Shown: one piece after another, positions 7,677 to 14,636 of the stretch | How the letters are laid out: each line of letters starts with the position of its first letter | How positions within the stretch are numbered: position 1 is the first letter of the stretch | Assembly: GCF_027587195.1 (NCBI RefSeq) | Contig: NZ_JAPDDP010000013.1 | Span: forward strand, 1 to 64,000 | DNA from: Solirubrobacter phytolaccae | GTDB lineage: Bacteria; Actinomycetota; Thermoleophilia; Solirubrobacterales; Solirubrobacteraceae | Reading direction: 5' to 3' | Length of the DNA stretch: 64,000 bases | Made by a program: the position numbers and the translations under genes | The notes under the pieces: model-generated | The model's database searches: none | The model's input: only the letters and a program-made list of their open reading frames with translations | Told to the model about the DNA's origin: nothing

Positions 7677-7734
7677 GCCACGCGAGCGTTCACTTTTACC
7701 CCCTATGCGGGGAGAAAGTGAACGCTCGCGTGGC
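7677..7734. repeat. 20-bp perfect inverted repeat forming a long hairpin
   Basis: GCCACGCGAGCGTTCACTTT (7677-7696) pairs perfectly with AAAGTGAACGCTCGCGTGGC (7715-7734). The 18-nt interior itself contains CCCC...GGGG and can extend the stem. It lies between a truncated membrane-protein gene and the DedA gene. A terminator, a REP-like element and a miniature-transposon core are all possible. Single copy in this window. Confidence 0.8.
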
Positions 7735-7875
7735 AGGCGGCGGTGCTCGTTTTGCATCGCGGAACGAGCCCTCGCGAATCGCTCGAAGGGAACGCAACGC
7801 GTTCCACAGTCCGGGGAACCCGGCTCATTCGCACTTGGGCGCGGGTGTGCTCGCCGTTTAGCCGCGCGTTCACCA

Positions 7876-7894
7876 ACGCGAGGTACCCTCGCGT
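7876..7894. promoter_or_regulatory. inverted repeat immediately upstream of the DedA start
   Basis: ACGCGAGG (7876-7883), TAC, CCTCGCGT (7887-7894) form a perfect 8-bp stem ending 2 nt before the ATG at 7897. A folded RNA would cover the ribosome-binding region, and as DNA it could be an operator. No Shine-Dalgarno sequence is visible for the DedA gene. Confidence 0.45.
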
Positions 7895-7896
7895 AG

Positions 7897-8589
7897 ATGA
7901 GTGACGACGCGGCGGTCCCGCGCAACGCGCAGCCGTCGCCACTCCCGTGGGAGGGCAAGGCGCAGCCCACGGACAAGTTCCTGATGGGCGCGATCGTGCT
8001 CAGCGGGCTCTATCTGCTGGCGCTGATGCCGCTGACCCCGGGGCTGTTGGCGCATCCGTACGTGCTCGTGCTGCTCAAGGGCTCGATGAGCGGGATGGTC
8101 ACGCTCGGCGGGATGATCCGGATCGGCGAGGCGTCGCTGCCGCTGGTGGTGCTGGTCTCGATCCCCGGGATGATGATGTTCGACTGGCTCTACTGGTGGG
8201 CCGGGCGGCGGTGGGGCCGGCGCGCGATCGACGTGTTCATCGGCAGCCACCCGAAGGCGGAGAAGCGCACGGCGCAGCTGGAGCGGCTGACGAGGCGGTT
8301 CGGCTGGCTCGCGATCATCATCGCCTACTTCCAGCCGGTCCCGAACGTGCTGATCTACGCGGCCGCGGGCTGGACGCGGATGAAGCTGTGGAAGTTCCTG
8401 CTGCTGGACGCGATCGGCTCAGGGTTGTGGATCGCGCTGTGCATCGGGCTGGGCTACGCGATCGGGCAGGAAGCGGTGGACACCGCGAAAGCGATCTCTC
8501 GCTACGGCCTGTACTTGGGCCTCGGGCTGATCGTCGTGGTGTTTGTGCGCCAGTACTACGTCGCCTCGCGCCAGGCGAAGCGACCCTAG
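7897..8589 (+). CDS. DedA/VTT-domain membrane protein
   Basis: A 230-residue DedA-superfamily (SNARE-associated, VTT) protein. The family as a whole is linked to undecaprenyl-phosphate/lipid scrambling and membrane homeostasis. Five to six hydrophobic helices are evident. The conserved core reads GMIRIGEASLPLVVLVSIPGMMMFDWLYWWAGRRWGRR, then RRFGWLAIIIAYFQPVPNVLIYAAAGWTRM, corresponding to the re-entrant loop with the F/E-x-x-P signature (YFQPVPN replaces the classical FxRxxPG). ATG 7897 opens MSDDAAVPRN. The stop overlaps the convergent Hpt gene's stop by 4 bp. Its lipid substrate is unknown. Confidence 0.85.
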   Translation: MSDDAAVPRNAQPSPLPWEGKAQPTDKFLMGAIVLSGLYLLALMPLTPGLLAHPYVLVLLKGSMSGMVTLGGMIRIGEASLPLVVLVSIPGMMMFDWLYWWAGRRWGRRAIDVFIGSHPKAEKRTAQLERLTRRFGWLAIIIAYFQPVPNVLIYAAAGWTRMKLWKFLLLDAIGSGLWIALCIGLGYAIGQEAVDTAKAISRYGLYLGLGLIVVVFVRQYYVASRQAKRP

Positions 8590-8879
8590 TCGGCGTCGAT
8601 CTCGGCGCGCAGGCGCTCGACCGCGGCGCTCACCGCTGCCCGGTCGCCGGCCTCGATGCCGGCCTCGGCGCGGCGTGCCGCGTCGGACGCCTCGGGCCGG
8701 CCGAACGTGCCCAGCGTGCCGACGAGCGTGTGCGCCTGAACCAGCGCCACGCCGCGCTCCGGCTCGCGTAGGTCAGCGGCGACGGCCGCCTCCAGCGCCT
8801 CGACGCGAGCGAGCAACCGGGGGCGCGCGCCCGTCCACAGGGCCGCGATCACGGCTTGCAGCTCTTCCGTTTCCTGCAC
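8586..8879 (-). CDS. Hpt-domain phosphotransfer protein
   Basis: A 97-residue stand-alone histidine phosphotransfer protein. The motif AHTLVGTLGTFG (His50) matches the Hpt consensus AHxLKGxxxxxG, with Val in place of the usual Lys. The flanking sequence is helical (RLLARVEALEAAVAA and DRAAVSAAVERLRAEI), giving the expected four-helix bundle. GTG 8879 is the most plausible start; longer frames are shadows of the histidine kinase. It diverges from the kinase gene across a few bp and converges on DedA with overlapping stops. A relay from the adjacent GAF-PAS kinase or the 10701 receiver through His50 is a reasonable inference, not shown. Confidence 0.75.
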   Translation of the reverse strand: MQETEELQAVIAALWTGARPRLLARVEALEAAVAADLREPERGVALVQAHTLVGTLGTFGRPEASDAARRAEAGIEAGDRAAVSAAVERLRAEIDAD

Positions 8880-8886
8880 GTGATCG

Positions 8887-10704
8887 ATGGTAGGCGGGTA
8901 CCGTGCAAACGTGGCGAACGCAGCAACTTTGGAGTCTGACCGACTCAGCGCTTTGCATGCGCTGAACATTCTCGATACACCATCAGAGGCGCGCTTCGAC
9001 CGGTTGACCCGCATCGCGTCGGCGGCTCTGGACGCGCCGATCGCGACGGTGACCCTCGTCGACGAGCATCGCCAGTGGTTCAAGTCCTGCGTCGGTCTCG
9101 ACGGCCGCGAGGATGACCGCGACGTCTCGTTCTGCTCGGTGGCGATCGAGAAGCCGGAGCCGCTGTTGATCCCGGACACGCTGCTCGACCCGCGGGTCGC
9201 GCACATGCGGGTCGTCACGGACGAGCCGTTCCTGCGCTCCTACGCCGGCATCCCGATCGCCACCGCGACCGGGTTCCGGGTCGGCACCGTGTGCATCGCC
9301 GACACGCGCCCGCGAACGTTCTCCGCTGCTGACGTCGGGTTGCTGGAAGACCTCGCCCGGATTGCCGAGGACGAGCTCAACCACAAGGAGCTGTCGGAGG
9401 CGCTGGCGTCCTGGCGGGAGAGCGAGCAGCGGTTCCGCGCCGTCTTCCACGACTCGACGATCGGCATGACGATGGTCAACGGCGAGGGCCGCCTGGTCGA
9501 GGCCAACCTCGCGTTCGCGGCGATGGTCAACATCCCGCCGGCCGAGCTGCGCGGTATCCCGATCATGACCCTGACGCACCCCGCCGACCGCGACAACGAC
9601 AACATCAAGGAGCTCTTCACCGGCGAGATCGACCGCTACCGGCGCGAGAAGCGCTACGTGCGCCCGGACGGCACCTGGTTCTGGGGCGCGCTGACGGCGT
9701 CGATGCTGCGCGACCGCGAGGGCCGGCCGGACGTCTCGATCGGGATGATCGAGGACATCACCGAGCGCAAGGAGGTCGAGCGCATGAAGGACGAGCTCGT
9801 CTCCATCGTCGGCCACGAGCTGCGCACACCGCTCACCTCGATCCGCGGGTCGCTCGGGCTGCTCGAGGCGGGGATCGCGGGCGAGCTGCCGGCCGAGGCC
9901 GCCGACATGGTCGCGATCGCGCGCCAGAACACGGAGCGGCTGTCCCGGCTCGTCGACGAGACGCTGGACCTCGAGCGGCTGCAGGCCGGCCGCGTCGAGC
10001 TCAACGTGCGGTCGGTGACGCCGCCGGAGCTGCTGCAGAGCACGGCGCAGGTCGTCCAGCGCGTCGCCGACGACGCCGGCATCGAGCTCGTCTGGGAGGC
10101 CCCGGCCGACCTGCAGCTCTTCGTCGACCCCGACCGGATCGTCCAGGCGCTCGTGAACCTGATCGGGAACGCGATCAAGTTCTCTCCCGAAGGCTCGTCC
10201 GTGCGGACGATCGTCAAGGCCCACGGCAGCGAGGCGCTGTTCACGGTCCGCGACCAGGGCCGCGGCATCCCGCTCGACCAGCTCGACGCGATCTTCGAGC
10301 GCTTCCGCCAGGTCGACGCCTCCGACCACCGCGAGAAAGGCGGCACGGGCCTCGGCCTGCCGATCTCCCGCGCGATCATCGAGCAGCACGCCGGGCGGAT
10401 CTGGGCCGAGAGCGTGCCCGGCGAGGGCTCGACGTTCCGCATCACGCTCCCGCTCCCGCTCGCCAAGCCGCCGATCGCCGTCTACGACCGCCGTGCCCCG
10501 CGACGGGAGGAGCTCGCCCGCGCCGCGCGCCGGATCGGGCGCCGGGTGCTCACGTTCTCGGACCCGGAGACGCTCGCGGAGGCCGACGGCTTCGTGCTCG
10601 TGCTCGTGGCCGGCGCGGGCCTCGAGGACGTCGACCCGGGCGTGCCGGTCATCCGCATCGAGGGTGAGGACGTCGACGCCGCGGTGGTCGAGGCGCTCAA
10701 GTGA
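8887..10704 (+). CDS. GAF-PAS sensor histidine kinase with degenerate C-terminal extension
   Basis: A cytoplasmic sensor kinase of about 605 residues. Domain order is GAF (about 15-170; RLTRIASAALDAPIATVTLVDEHRQWFKS, CSVAIE), PAS with PAC (about 175-300), HisKA with His310 (IVGHELRTPLTS), then HATPase_c with N-box NLIGNAIKFSPEG (~424), G1 DQGRGIP (~456) and G2 GGTGLGLPIS. A further 75-residue tail (from about 530) has receiver-like alternating strands and helices but no acidic pocket or phospho-acceptor Asp. No membrane helix was found, so the signal is intracellular, and GAF/PAS point to a ligand or redox cue. GTG 8911 is an alternative start with TACCGT 12 nt upstream. The stop overlaps the receiver gene by 4 bp. 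Confidence 0.9.
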   Translation: MVGGYRANVANAATLESDRLSALHALNILDTPSEARFDRLTRIASAALDAPIATVTLVDEHRQWFKSCVGLDGREDDRDVSFCSVAIEKPEPLLIPDTLLDPRVAHMRVVTDEPFLRSYAGIPIATATGFRVGTVCIADTRPRTFSAADVGLLEDLARIAEDELNHKELSEALASWRESEQRFRAVFHDSTIGMTMVNGEGRLVEANLAFAAMVNIPPAELRGIPIMTLTHPADRDNDNIKELFTGEIDRYRREKRYVRPDGTWFWGALTASMLRDREGRPDVSIGMIEDITERKEVERMKDELVSIVGHELRTPLTSIRGSLGLLEAGIAGELPAEAADMVAIARQNTERLSRLVDETLDLERLQAGRVELNVRSVTPPELLQSTAQVVQRVADDAGIELVWEAPADLQLFVDPDRIVQALVNLIGNAIKFSPEGSSVRTIVKAHGSEALFTVRDQGRGIPLDQLDAIFERFRQVDASDHREKGGTGLGLPISRAIIEQHAGRIWAESVPGEGSTFRITLPLPLAKPPIAVYDRRAPRREELARAARRIGRRVLTFSDPETLAEADGFVLVLVAGAGLEDVDPGVPVIRIEGEDVDAAVVEALK

Positions 10705-11063
10705 GCGCGGGCCGGCTGCTGCTCGTCGACGACGAGCCCGACATCCGGATGATCGCGACGATGGCGCTGGAGCGCGTGGGCGGCTGGACCGTCACCGCCG
10801 CGGCTTCGGCGGGCGAGGCGATCGCGGCGGTGCGGGCGGACCTGCCCGACGTGGTCCTCCTGGACGTGATGATGCCCGACACGGACGGCCCGGCCACGCT
10901 CGCGCAGCTGCGGCCGCTGCTCGGCGACGGCGTCCCGGTGATCTTCCTCACAGCGAGGGGAGAGACCGACCATCTGCTCGCGCTCGGCGCGGCCGGCGTG
11001 ATCGCGAAGCCGTTCGACCCGATCGCGCTCCCCGGCGCGGTCGCGGCGATCACGGCGCGCTGA
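10701..11063 (+). CDS. single-domain response regulator (receiver only)
   Basis: A 120-residue CheY-like receiver. The acidic pair Asp10/Asp11 lies in LLLVDDEPD, the phospho-acceptor is Asp55 in VVLLDVMMPD, Thr84 is in IFLTARG and Lys103 in IAKPFDP. No output domain is present. GTG 10701 overlaps the kinase stop (GTGA), so it is almost certainly the partner of that kinase. The nearby Hpt protein could pass its phosphate on. Its last 14 bp overlap the 3' end of the convergent fumarylacetoacetase gene. Output is presumably by protein-protein interaction. Confidence 0.92.
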   Translation: MSAGRLLLVDDEPDIRMIATMALERVGGWTVTAAASAGEAIAAVRADLPDVVLLDVMMPDTDGPATLAQLRPLLGDGVPVIFLTARGETDHLLALGAAGVIAKPFDPIALPGAVAAITAR

Positions 11064-12105
11064 CGATCGTCCCGCGCACGGCGCCGAGCTCGATCGTGCC
11101 GGCGCGGCCGCGGAGCGTGACCGTGTCGCCGTCGTCCAGGAACGGCGCGCCCGACTCGAGCAGGCAGCCGTGCGTGCCCGGCTCGGACCCGCTGATCGTG
11201 CCGGAGGCAAACAGGTCGCCGGGCCGGACGGTCGCGCCGTTGACGGTCGCGTGGGCGAGCTGCTGCGGGAACGTCCAGTACAGGTGGCGCGCGTTGCCGT
11301 GCGTGATCGTCTCGCCGTTGCGGTCGACCTCGAGCGCGATGTCCAGCGCCCAGTCGCCGGTGGTGCGCAGGTACGCGTCCGGCTCGGGCTCCTGCTCGCG
11401 CGCGGGCACGAGGTACGGCTCCAAGGCGGCGAGCGGCGTGATCCAGGCGGACACGGACGTCGCGAACGACTTCCCCAGGAAGGGTCCCAGGGGGCGGTAC
11501 TCGAAGCGCTGCAGGTCTCGCGCGCTCCAGTCGTTGACGAGCACGAAGCCGAAGACGTGCTCGCGGACGTCACCCGCCGCGATCGGGGAGCCGAGCTGCC
11601 GGCCCGGGCCGGTGACGAAGCCCAGCTCGAGCTCGAAGTCGAGCTCCTGCGTCGGCCCGTAGCTCGGCCGCAGCCCGTGCGGGCGGACGATCTCGGTGCC
11701 GCTGACGACGATCGACCCGGCGCGGCCGTGGTAGCCGATCGGCAGCGACCGCCACGCGGCCGGCAGCGGGTTCGGGTCGTCGGGGCGGAACCGGCGCGAC
11801 ACGTTCGTGGCGTGCTCGATCGACGAGTAGAAGTCCACGTAGTCGCCGACCGCGACCGGCAGCTCGGGCTCGTAGAGCGCGTCGAGCTCGACCGTGCCCG
11901 CCTCGAGCACGCGCGTGACCTTCTCGCGCACGTCCTCCCAGACCGGGCGGCCGAGCGCGAGGAACTGGTTCAGGGACGCGTGGTCGAACACGGGCGGCAG
12001 CCCGGGCACCCGGCTCAGGTCCAGCATGTGGTCCTCGTAGCGGACGACGCAGTGCCCGTCGACGACGCCGTAGGGCAGATGGTCGAGCCCGAAGCCGCTG
12101 CTCAC
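11050..12105 (-). CDS. fahA: fumarylacetoacetase (tyrosine catabolism)
   Basis: A 351-residue fumarylacetoacetate hydrolase (EC 3.7.1.2), the last step of the homogentisate pathway, cleaving fumarylacetoacetate to fumarate and acetoacetate. The active-site pattern of the animal enzyme is intact: YVDFYSSIEHATN gives the metal-ligand Asp and catalytic His, QELDFELELG gives the two metal-ligand Glu residues, VNDWSARDLQ gives the metal Asp, and GPFLGKSFATSVS gives the Lys. It is shorter than mammalian FAH (about 420) but typical for actinobacteria. GTG 12105 overlaps the GNAT gene's stop by 4 bp. No other homogentisate-pathway gene is in the window. Confidence 0.93.
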   Translation of the reverse strand: MSSGFGLDHLPYGVVDGHCVVRYEDHMLDLSRVPGLPPVFDHASLNQFLALGRPVWEDVREKVTRVLEAGTVELDALYEPELPVAVGDYVDFYSSIEHATNVSRRFRPDDPNPLPAAWRSLPIGYHGRAGSIVVSGTEIVRPHGLRPSYGPTQELDFELELGFVTGPGRQLGSPIAAGDVREHVFGFVLVNDWSARDLQRFEYRPLGPFLGKSFATSVSAWITPLAALEPYLVPAREQEPEPDAYLRTTGDWALDIALEVDRNGETITHGNARHLYWTFPQQLAHATVNGATVRPGDLFASGTISGSEPGTHGCLLESGAPFLDDGDTVTLRGRAGTIELGAVRGTIVSAP

Positions 12106-12746
12106 AGCTCCACCTCGATCTCGATCACGGCGCCGTCGCGGCGGATCACCGTCACCTCGCCGAGCTGCTGGAAGAGCCTGAGCATCACGTCATTGTCGGC
12201 GAACAGCGAAGCGGTGAAGCGACGGATGCCGTTCGCGGCGGCCCGCGCCCGTAGCTGCTTGAGCAACTTGCCGCCCAGGCCGCGCCGTTGCCACGCGTCC
12301 ACGACCGTCACCGCGGCCTCGGCGACGTGCGGGCGCTCGCGCTCACGCACGTAGCGCGCGACGCCCACGCCCTCGCGGGTGACGCCGTCCAGCGCGCCGA
12401 CGGCCTCGTGGTCGACGTGGTCGATCTCGGTGAAGAAGGTCAGCTCGTGCACGTTCAGCGCCGGGCGCGGCTGCAGGAAACGCCGGCGCACCGACTCGCC
12501 GGACAGGTGCTTCCAACCCGCGACGAAGAGCGGCTTGTCCGCGGGCTGGACGGTGCGGATGAGGACCTCGGAGCCGTCGCTCAGGCTCACCAGGTCGGCG
12601 GTGTCGTCGCGCGTGAGGCCGCGCTGGTAGGCGGCCGCGGCGGCTTCGGCCTCCTCCTCGGTGTCGTGGCGCGAGACCGGCGCGGCTTCCCCGCGCAGGC
12701 GGACGAAGTACCCGCCGGCAGGGCTCGGCTCGACATAGCAGCGCAC
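12102..12746 (-). CDS. GNAT-family N-acetyltransferase with short N-terminal domain
   Basis: A 214-residue protein. Residues 1-48 (MRCYVEPSPAGGYFVRL, HDTEEEAEAAAAAYQRG) look like a small beta-beta-alpha domain resembling DUF2188-type modules. Residues about 55-214 form a GNAT fold with the acetyl-CoA pyrophosphate loop WQRRGLGGKLL (R/Q-x-x-G-x-G/A). The GNAT part resembles the domain found in bacterial protein lysine acetyltransferases (VLIRTVQPADKPLF). The start is GTG 12746, and the stop overlaps the fahA start by 4 bp. Coupling with fumarylacetoacetase may be accidental, or reflect regulation of catabolic enzymes by acetylation. The substrate is unknown. Confidence 0.85.
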   Translation of the reverse strand: MRCYVEPSPAGGYFVRLRGEAAPVSRHDTEEEAEAAAAAYQRGLTRDDTADLVSLSDGSEVLIRTVQPADKPLFVAGWKHLSGESVRRRFLQPRPALNVHELTFFTEIDHVDHEAVGALDGVTREGVGVARYVRERERPHVAEAAVTVVDAWQRRGLGGKLLKQLRARAAANGIRRFTASLFADNDVMLRLFQQLGEVTVIRRDGAVIEIEVEL

Positions 12747-12813
12747 GGCCTAGCAGGGTAGGACCGGGGCGCAGAGTGCCCGAAGGGCCGCCCGTCCACC
12801 CGTCCAGACGGAC

Positions 12814-12843
12814 TTGACAGCGGCAGCCTTCGCGGGAGACGAT
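12814..12843 (+). promoter_or_regulatory. putative sigma-A type promoter for the secreted FecR-like protein
   Basis: TTGACA at 12814-12819 is a perfect -35 hexamer. After an 18-bp spacer, GACGAT at 12838-12843 is a weak -10. Initiation would fall near 12850, just before the in-frame TTG at 12853. This argues against using the upstream TTG at 12814, which is part of the -35 box, as the start codon. Confidence 0.45.
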
Positions 12844-12852
12844 CGGGTTGGT

Positions 12853-14241
12853 TTGGTCACACAGGGCGGCATTCGGATCTTGGTCACAGCCGCCCTCGCG
12901 GGCGTCGCTGCGCTGTGCGCACCCTCCGGGGCGAGCGCGCAGATCGATGGCAACCCACTGAACGTCATGGCGGACGGCTTGGGGGCGATCCAGGTCCGCC
13001 AGGACGGCGTTGCCGCGGGGCTCTTCTACAACCCGGACGAGAACCCGGCGCACGCGGGGCTGGAGATCAAGGAGGGCGCGAGCTACTACCCGCTCGAGGT
13101 CGGCTTCGACACGACGCCGGGCCGCACCGCCGTCGTCGCGCCGACGCTCTCCGACCAGGGCGCGACCAAGTCGATCGCCAGCGCCTACACGGTCGGCCCG
13201 AACCTGCGCGTGACCGAGGTCATCACCTACACCGACGGCGTTCCGCAGGTGAACGTCCGCTACGGGATCGAGAACGTGTCCGCCGCGCCGACCTCGCTGC
13301 GCGCCGGCGCGCTCGCCGACCTCTACGTCGGCAGCAACGACAGCGGCAACGGCGCGATCGCCTCGACCGCCCCGCGCTTCGTCGGCGGCCGCGACGAGAC
13401 GAGCGGCCTGGTCTACGGCCTGCAGGAGGTCACGCCCTGGCGCGCCTTCCAGGAGGGTGACTTCGAGGCCGTCTTCGCCAACTTCGGCGCCAACGGGCTC
13501 CTGAACACGGTGGACTCCGCGGCGCCCGACAACGGCGTCGGCGTCGAGTTCGCGGTCGACAACCTGCAGCCCGGCGAGCGGCGCGACCTCGACGTGCGCT
13601 GGCTGCTCGCCGCGCCCGCTCCGCCCGGCACGGTCACGCCGACCGCGCTGGACGGCAACGGCAACCCGGGCGCCGTCGCGCCGGTCATCGAGCAGCTCCC
13701 GCCGCCCGTCACCGGCAAGACCGTCAACGTCAGCGTCCGCAAGGGCCGCATCTTCATCAAGATCCCGCCCTCGAAGAAGTTCGTCGAGCTCAAGGGCGCG
13801 ATGCAGATCCCGGTCGGCGCGACGATCGACGCCACGAAGGGCCGCGTGAACCTCGTCTCCACGACCGGCAAGGGCACCGAGACCCAGCTCGCCTGGTTCT
13901 ACGACGGCATCTTCAAGATCGGCCAGACGACCGGCGCCAAGCCGATCACCGACCTCGCGCTCGCCGAGACGCTGGCCAAGTGCCCGAAGGCGAAGGCCAA
14001 GAAGGCGACCGCGTCGGCCAAGAAGAAGAAGACCCGCAAGCTCTGGGGCGAGGGCAAAGGGGCGTTCCGCACCTCGGGCAACTACAGCTCGGCGACCGTG
14101 CGCGGCACGAAATGGCTCGTGACCGATCGCTGCGACGGCACGCTCACGCAGGTCAAGCAGGGCTCGGTGCTGGTGCGCGACTTCAAGCGCAAGAAGAACG
14201 TCCTCGTCCGGGCCGGGAAGAAGTACCTGGCGAAGCGCTAG
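12853..14241 (+). CDS. secreted protein with C-terminal FecR-like domain
   Basis: An exported protein of about 462 residues with a signal peptide (ILVTAALAGVAALCAPSGASA, cleaved before QIDGNPLN). The N-terminal two thirds are beta-rich (DGLGAIQVRQDGVAAGLFY; VTEVITYTDGVPQVNVRYGIEN), suggesting a sandwich domain. A Lys-rich linker (KAKAKKATASAKKKKTRK) precedes a final domain, GAFRTSGNYSSATVRGTKWLV, then DRCDGTLTQVKQGSVLVRDF. This pattern resembles FecR-type domains that are abundant in secreted proteins of Thermoleophilia. The start is uncertain: TTG 12814 is also open, but it coincides with a -35 box. The stop overlaps the DUF3307 GTG by one base. The role is unknown; peptidoglycan or cell-surface binding is plausible. 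Confidence 0.75.
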   Translation: MVTQGGIRILVTAALAGVAALCAPSGASAQIDGNPLNVMADGLGAIQVRQDGVAAGLFYNPDENPAHAGLEIKEGASYYPLEVGFDTTPGRTAVVAPTLSDQGATKSIASAYTVGPNLRVTEVITYTDGVPQVNVRYGIENVSAAPTSLRAGALADLYVGSNDSGNGAIASTAPRFVGGRDETSGLVYGLQEVTPWRAFQEGDFEAVFANFGANGLLNTVDSAAPDNGVGVEFAVDNLQPGERRDLDVRWLLAAPAPPGTVTPTALDGNGNPGAVAPVIEQLPPPVTGKTVNVSVRKGRIFIKIPPSKKFVELKGAMQIPVGATIDATKGRVNLVSTTGKGTETQLAWFYDGIFKIGQTTGAKPITDLALAETLAKCPKAKAKKATASAKKKKTRKLWGEGKGAFRTSGNYSSATVRGTKWLVTDRCDGTLTQVKQGSVLVRDFKRKKNVLVRAGKKYLAKR

Positions 14242-14636
14242 TGACCTGGGTCTCCGTCCTCGCGGCCTTCCTCGTCGCCCACATGGTGGGTGACTACCTC
14301 CTCCAGACGGACTGGCAGGCGACGCACAAACGCGGCGGCCTGGGCCCCGATCCGGTCGCCCGGCGCGCGCTGCTCACCCACGTCAGCACCTACACGCTGG
14401 CCTTCCTGCCGGCGCTGATCTGGATCGGCTCCGAGCTCGAGCCCGTGTGGGCGATCGTCGCCGGCATCCTGATCTTCCTCCCGCACCTGCTGATCGACGA
14501 CGGGCGGGTCGTCCGCCTGTACCTCGTGCGCGTCAAACGCGCCGACGTCATGAACTTCGGGGTCGCGCAGTCCGTCGACCAGTCGTTCCACGTGCTCTCG
14601 CTGTTCCTCGTCGCGCTGCTGGTGGGCTCGGCATGA
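14241..14636 (+). CDS. DUF3307 integral membrane protein
   Basis: A 131-residue membrane protein of the DUF3307 family. The N-terminal signature is AHMVGDYLLQTDWQATHK, followed by HVSTYTLAFLPALIW and the acidic motif HLLIDDGRVVRLYL; the C-terminal helix contains SVDQSFHVLSLFLVALL. Conserved His/Asp residues (H14, D18, D24, H84-LLIDD region) lie at membrane boundaries and could bind metal, which is speculative. GTG 14241 shares its first base with the preceding stop, and the stop overlaps the cyclase ATG by 4 bp. It is therefore in an operon with the CHASE2 cyclase. Function is not known. Confidence 0.85.
   Translation: MTWVSVLAAFLVAHMVGDYLLQTDWQATHKRGGLGPDPVARRALLTHVSTYTLAFLPALIWIGSELEPVWAIVAGILIFLPHLLIDDGRVVRLYLVRVKRADVMNFGVAQSVDQSFHVLSLFLVALLVGSA

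Larger units (their letters stand above)
7592..7896. other. gene-free, palindrome-rich intergenic region
   Basis: These 305 bp contain no convincing gene; the overlapping open frames are Arg/Ala-rich shadows. The region holds a 20-bp perfect inverted repeat (7677-7734), GCTCGTT/AACGAGC, GGAACGC-AAC-GCGTTCC, and an 8-bp stem just before the DedA start (7876-7894). Base composition is less GC-biased than in the flanking genes. It could be a remnant of a small mobile or REP-like element. Confidence 0.55.

Noticed and set aside
7677-7734. Terminal inverted repeats of an insertion sequence
   Set aside because: No transposase frame or target-site duplication was found; only a hairpin can be supported.
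7396-7976. Short open frames over the 7.6-7.9 kb gap
   Set aside because: They are Arg-rich, cross the palindromes and show no similarity or ribosome-binding site.
12814-12816. TTG 12814 as start of the FecR-like secreted protein
   Set aside because: It coincides with a perfect TTGACA -35 hexamer, and the signal peptide is complete from the later TTG.
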